Part shown: piece by piece, positions 62,918-64,000 of the stretch | How positions within the stretch are numbered: the stretch's first letter is position 1 | Layout of the letters: the number at the start of each line of letters is the position of its first letter | Origin: Yoonia tamlensis | GTDB taxonomy: Bacteria; Pseudomonadota; Alphaproteobacteria; Rhodobacterales; Rhodobacteraceae | Length of the DNA: 64,000 nt | Reading direction: 5' to 3' | Assembly: GCF_900115105.1 (NCBI RefSeq) | Contig: NZ_FOYP01000002.1 | Coordinates: 62,001-126,000, forward strand | Notes under the pieces: model-generated | Told to the model about the DNA's origin: nothing | Database searches by the model: none | What the model saw: the letters and a program-made list of their open reading frames with translations, nothing else | Translations under genes and position numbers: made by a program

Positions 62918-64000
62918 TTATTCGGCAGGGATCGCCGCGCTCTCGATGCTCAGCGGGTGCTTGAGATGCACGAGCATTTCTTTGGGGCAGATTTGGATAA
63001 AGTTGTCTTTTTCCTGTTCCCAATGCTGCAAGATGTCGGCGGCCTTGCGGCTGCCTGTTTCCGCACCATGCCGTTCGATCAGCGATTTGAGCTGGTCAAC
63101 CCAGTGATCCACAGTGACAGGGTTTGTCACCAGCGTTTCCATGTTGATCAGATGCGCTGCTTCGCCTTTCGGGTCGTAAAGATAGGCCATACCGCCTGTC
63201 ATACCCGCACCAAAGTTGGCACCGATAGACCCAAGGATCACGGCAACACCGCCGGTCATGTATTCGCAACCGTTTGTGCCGCAGCCTTCGATCACGACGG
63301 TCGCACCAGAGTTACGCACCGCAAACCGTTCGCCTGCGCGCCCCGCAGCAAACAAATACCCGTTTGTCGCACCATAAAGCACGGTGTTGCCGATGATCGT
63401 GTTGTCGGCAGCGACCAAGGGGCTGACCATAGGCGGACGCACAACAATCGTGCCGCCCGACAGGCCCTTGCCAACATAGTCGTTGGCATCGCCCGACACC
63501 TCGAGCTTGAGCCCCGGCGCAGCGAAAGCGCCCAGCGATTGCCCGGCAGAGCCGCGCAATTTCACTGTCAGGTGGTCGGGTTGCAGATCGTTACGCATGC
63601 CGAAATTCTTGACGATATGGCTCGACGTGCGTGTGCCGATGGTCCGCAATGTGTTTTGCACCGCGTAGTCCAGCTGCATCTTTTCACCTTCGCCAAGGAA
63701 GCGCGCAGCGTCCTGCACGATTTGTGCATCCAGCGTGTCATCCACGGCATTGCGCGGCTTGTTGCGGTCATAGGTGATCTTTTCAGCGCCATCGACCGTG
63801 ATCAGCATCGGGTTCAGGTCCAGATCATCCAGATGCGCCGACCCGCGGCTGACTTGGGTCAGCAGATCCGCACGGCCAATCACATCATCCAAGGATCGCG
63901 CGCCGATGCTGGCAAGGATTTCGCGCACTTCGGTGGCGTAGAAGGTGATCAGGTTCACAACCTTATCCGCGTTTCCGGTGAACTTGCCACGCAGTTTGTC
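62918..64000 (-). CDS. gltB: Glutamate synthase large subunit, C-terminal part (cut by window edge)
   Basis: GltB makes glutamate from glutamine and 2-oxoglutarate. Only the last 361 codons are in the window; the frame is open from base 64000 and begins DKLRGKFTGNADKVVNLITF, which is internal to GltB. The visible part is the GltB C-terminal region with the glutamate-synthase GXGXG-type beta-helix (LKLEVSGDANDYVGKGLSGG; GATVVIEGCGTNGCEYMTGG; GSIGANFGAGMTGGMAYLYD). An ATG at 63958 is an internal methionine codon, not the start. Confidence 0.95.
   Translation of the reverse strand, partial: DKLRGKFTGNADKVVNLITFYATEVREILASIGARSLDDVIGRADLLTQVSRGSAHLDDLDLNPMLITVDGAEKITYDRNKPRNAVDDTLDAQIVQDAARFLGEGEKMQLDYAVQNTLRTIGTRTSSHIVKNFGMRNDLQPDHLTVKLRGSAGQSLGAFAAPGLKLEVSGDANDYVGKGLSGGTIVVRPPMVSPLVAADNTIIGNTVLYGATNGYLFAAGRAGERFAVRNSGATVVIEGCGTNGCEYMTGGVAVILGSIGANFGAGMTGGMAYLYDPKGEAAHLINMETLVTNPVTVDHWVDQLKSLIERHGAETGSRKAADILQHWEQEKDNFIQICPKEMLVHLKHPLSIESAAIPAE

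Noticed and set aside
1..64000. tRNA, rRNA, CRISPR, insertion sequences, prophage
   Set aside because: I looked through the spacers and found no cloverleaf, array, transposase or integrase; the spacers are too short for most of these.

Overview
The window is one contiguous chromosomal stretch from a high-GC alphaproteobacterium. A marine Rhodobacteraceae (roseobacter-group) bacterium fits best. The reasons are the roseobacter-style flagellar gene order, CtrA-like TTAA-N7-TTAA boxes in front of flagellar genes, a cupin DMSP lyase of the DddL type, a petP-petR regulator pair, and a RutR-controlled reductive pyrimidine pathway with its ABC importer. I saw no rRNA or tRNA genes, CRISPR arrays, insertion sequences or prophage genes. 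The stretch looks like core genome with short spacers.

Layout. (1) 1-16.4 kb is a flagellar block. A leftward operon fliL-orf118-motE-motA-orf689-flhA (flhA is cut by the left edge) diverges from the rightward operon fliF-fliH-fliN-fliP. A second leftward run follows: DUF6165-like gene, motB, flgE, flgK, flgL, flgI. (2) 16.7-26.9 kb holds mostly rightward housekeeping and accessory genes: idi, a ChaC-like gene, an ExbB/MotA-like plus OmpA/MotB-like envelope motor pair, dddL, then leftward clpA and gloB, and two methyltransferases. (3) 26.9-36.3 kb, leftward, carries a YnjBCD-type ABC importer with a YnjF-type CDP-alcohol phosphatidyltransferase, a hydantoinase/oxoprolinase, and a three-gene membrane glycosylation module (GT-C, GtrA, GT2). 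panC-panB follow. (4) 38.2-48.3 kb is a complete pyrimidine-degradation locus: importer, dihydropyrimidinase, a small lipoprotein, ureidopropionase, the RutR regulator and PreA/PreT. A perfect RutR operator lies upstream of the ureidopropionase gene and a degenerate one upstream of preT. (5) 48.6-64 kb holds an epimerase-like gene, an AIG1/FAR-17a-like membrane protein, a NavAb-like sodium channel, the operon HDAC-like-xseB-ispA-dxs, petP-petR, ilvE, a probable unannotated 59-residue basic protein, an unknown 201-residue protein behind direct repeats, an EamA exporter, a fatty-acid desaturase, queG, a GST, mtgA, and the 3' part of gltB cut by the right edge.

How genes work together. The flagellar genes supply the export gate, MS ring, C-ring component, hook, junction, P-ring and stator. 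The pyrimidine locus should import a pyrimidine, reduce it (PreA/PreT), open the ring (dihydropyrimidinase) and hydrolyse the ureido product, under uracil-type control by RutR. idi, dxs and ispA all serve isoprenoid precursor synthesis. Convergent neighbours often overlap tail to tail, three of them sharing a 4-base CTAG or TTAG bidirectional stop. The least understood items are the 689-residue exported flagellar-operon protein, the pyrimidine-operon lipoprotein, the YnjBCD-F group, the small basic ORF and the ExbB/OmpA-like motor.
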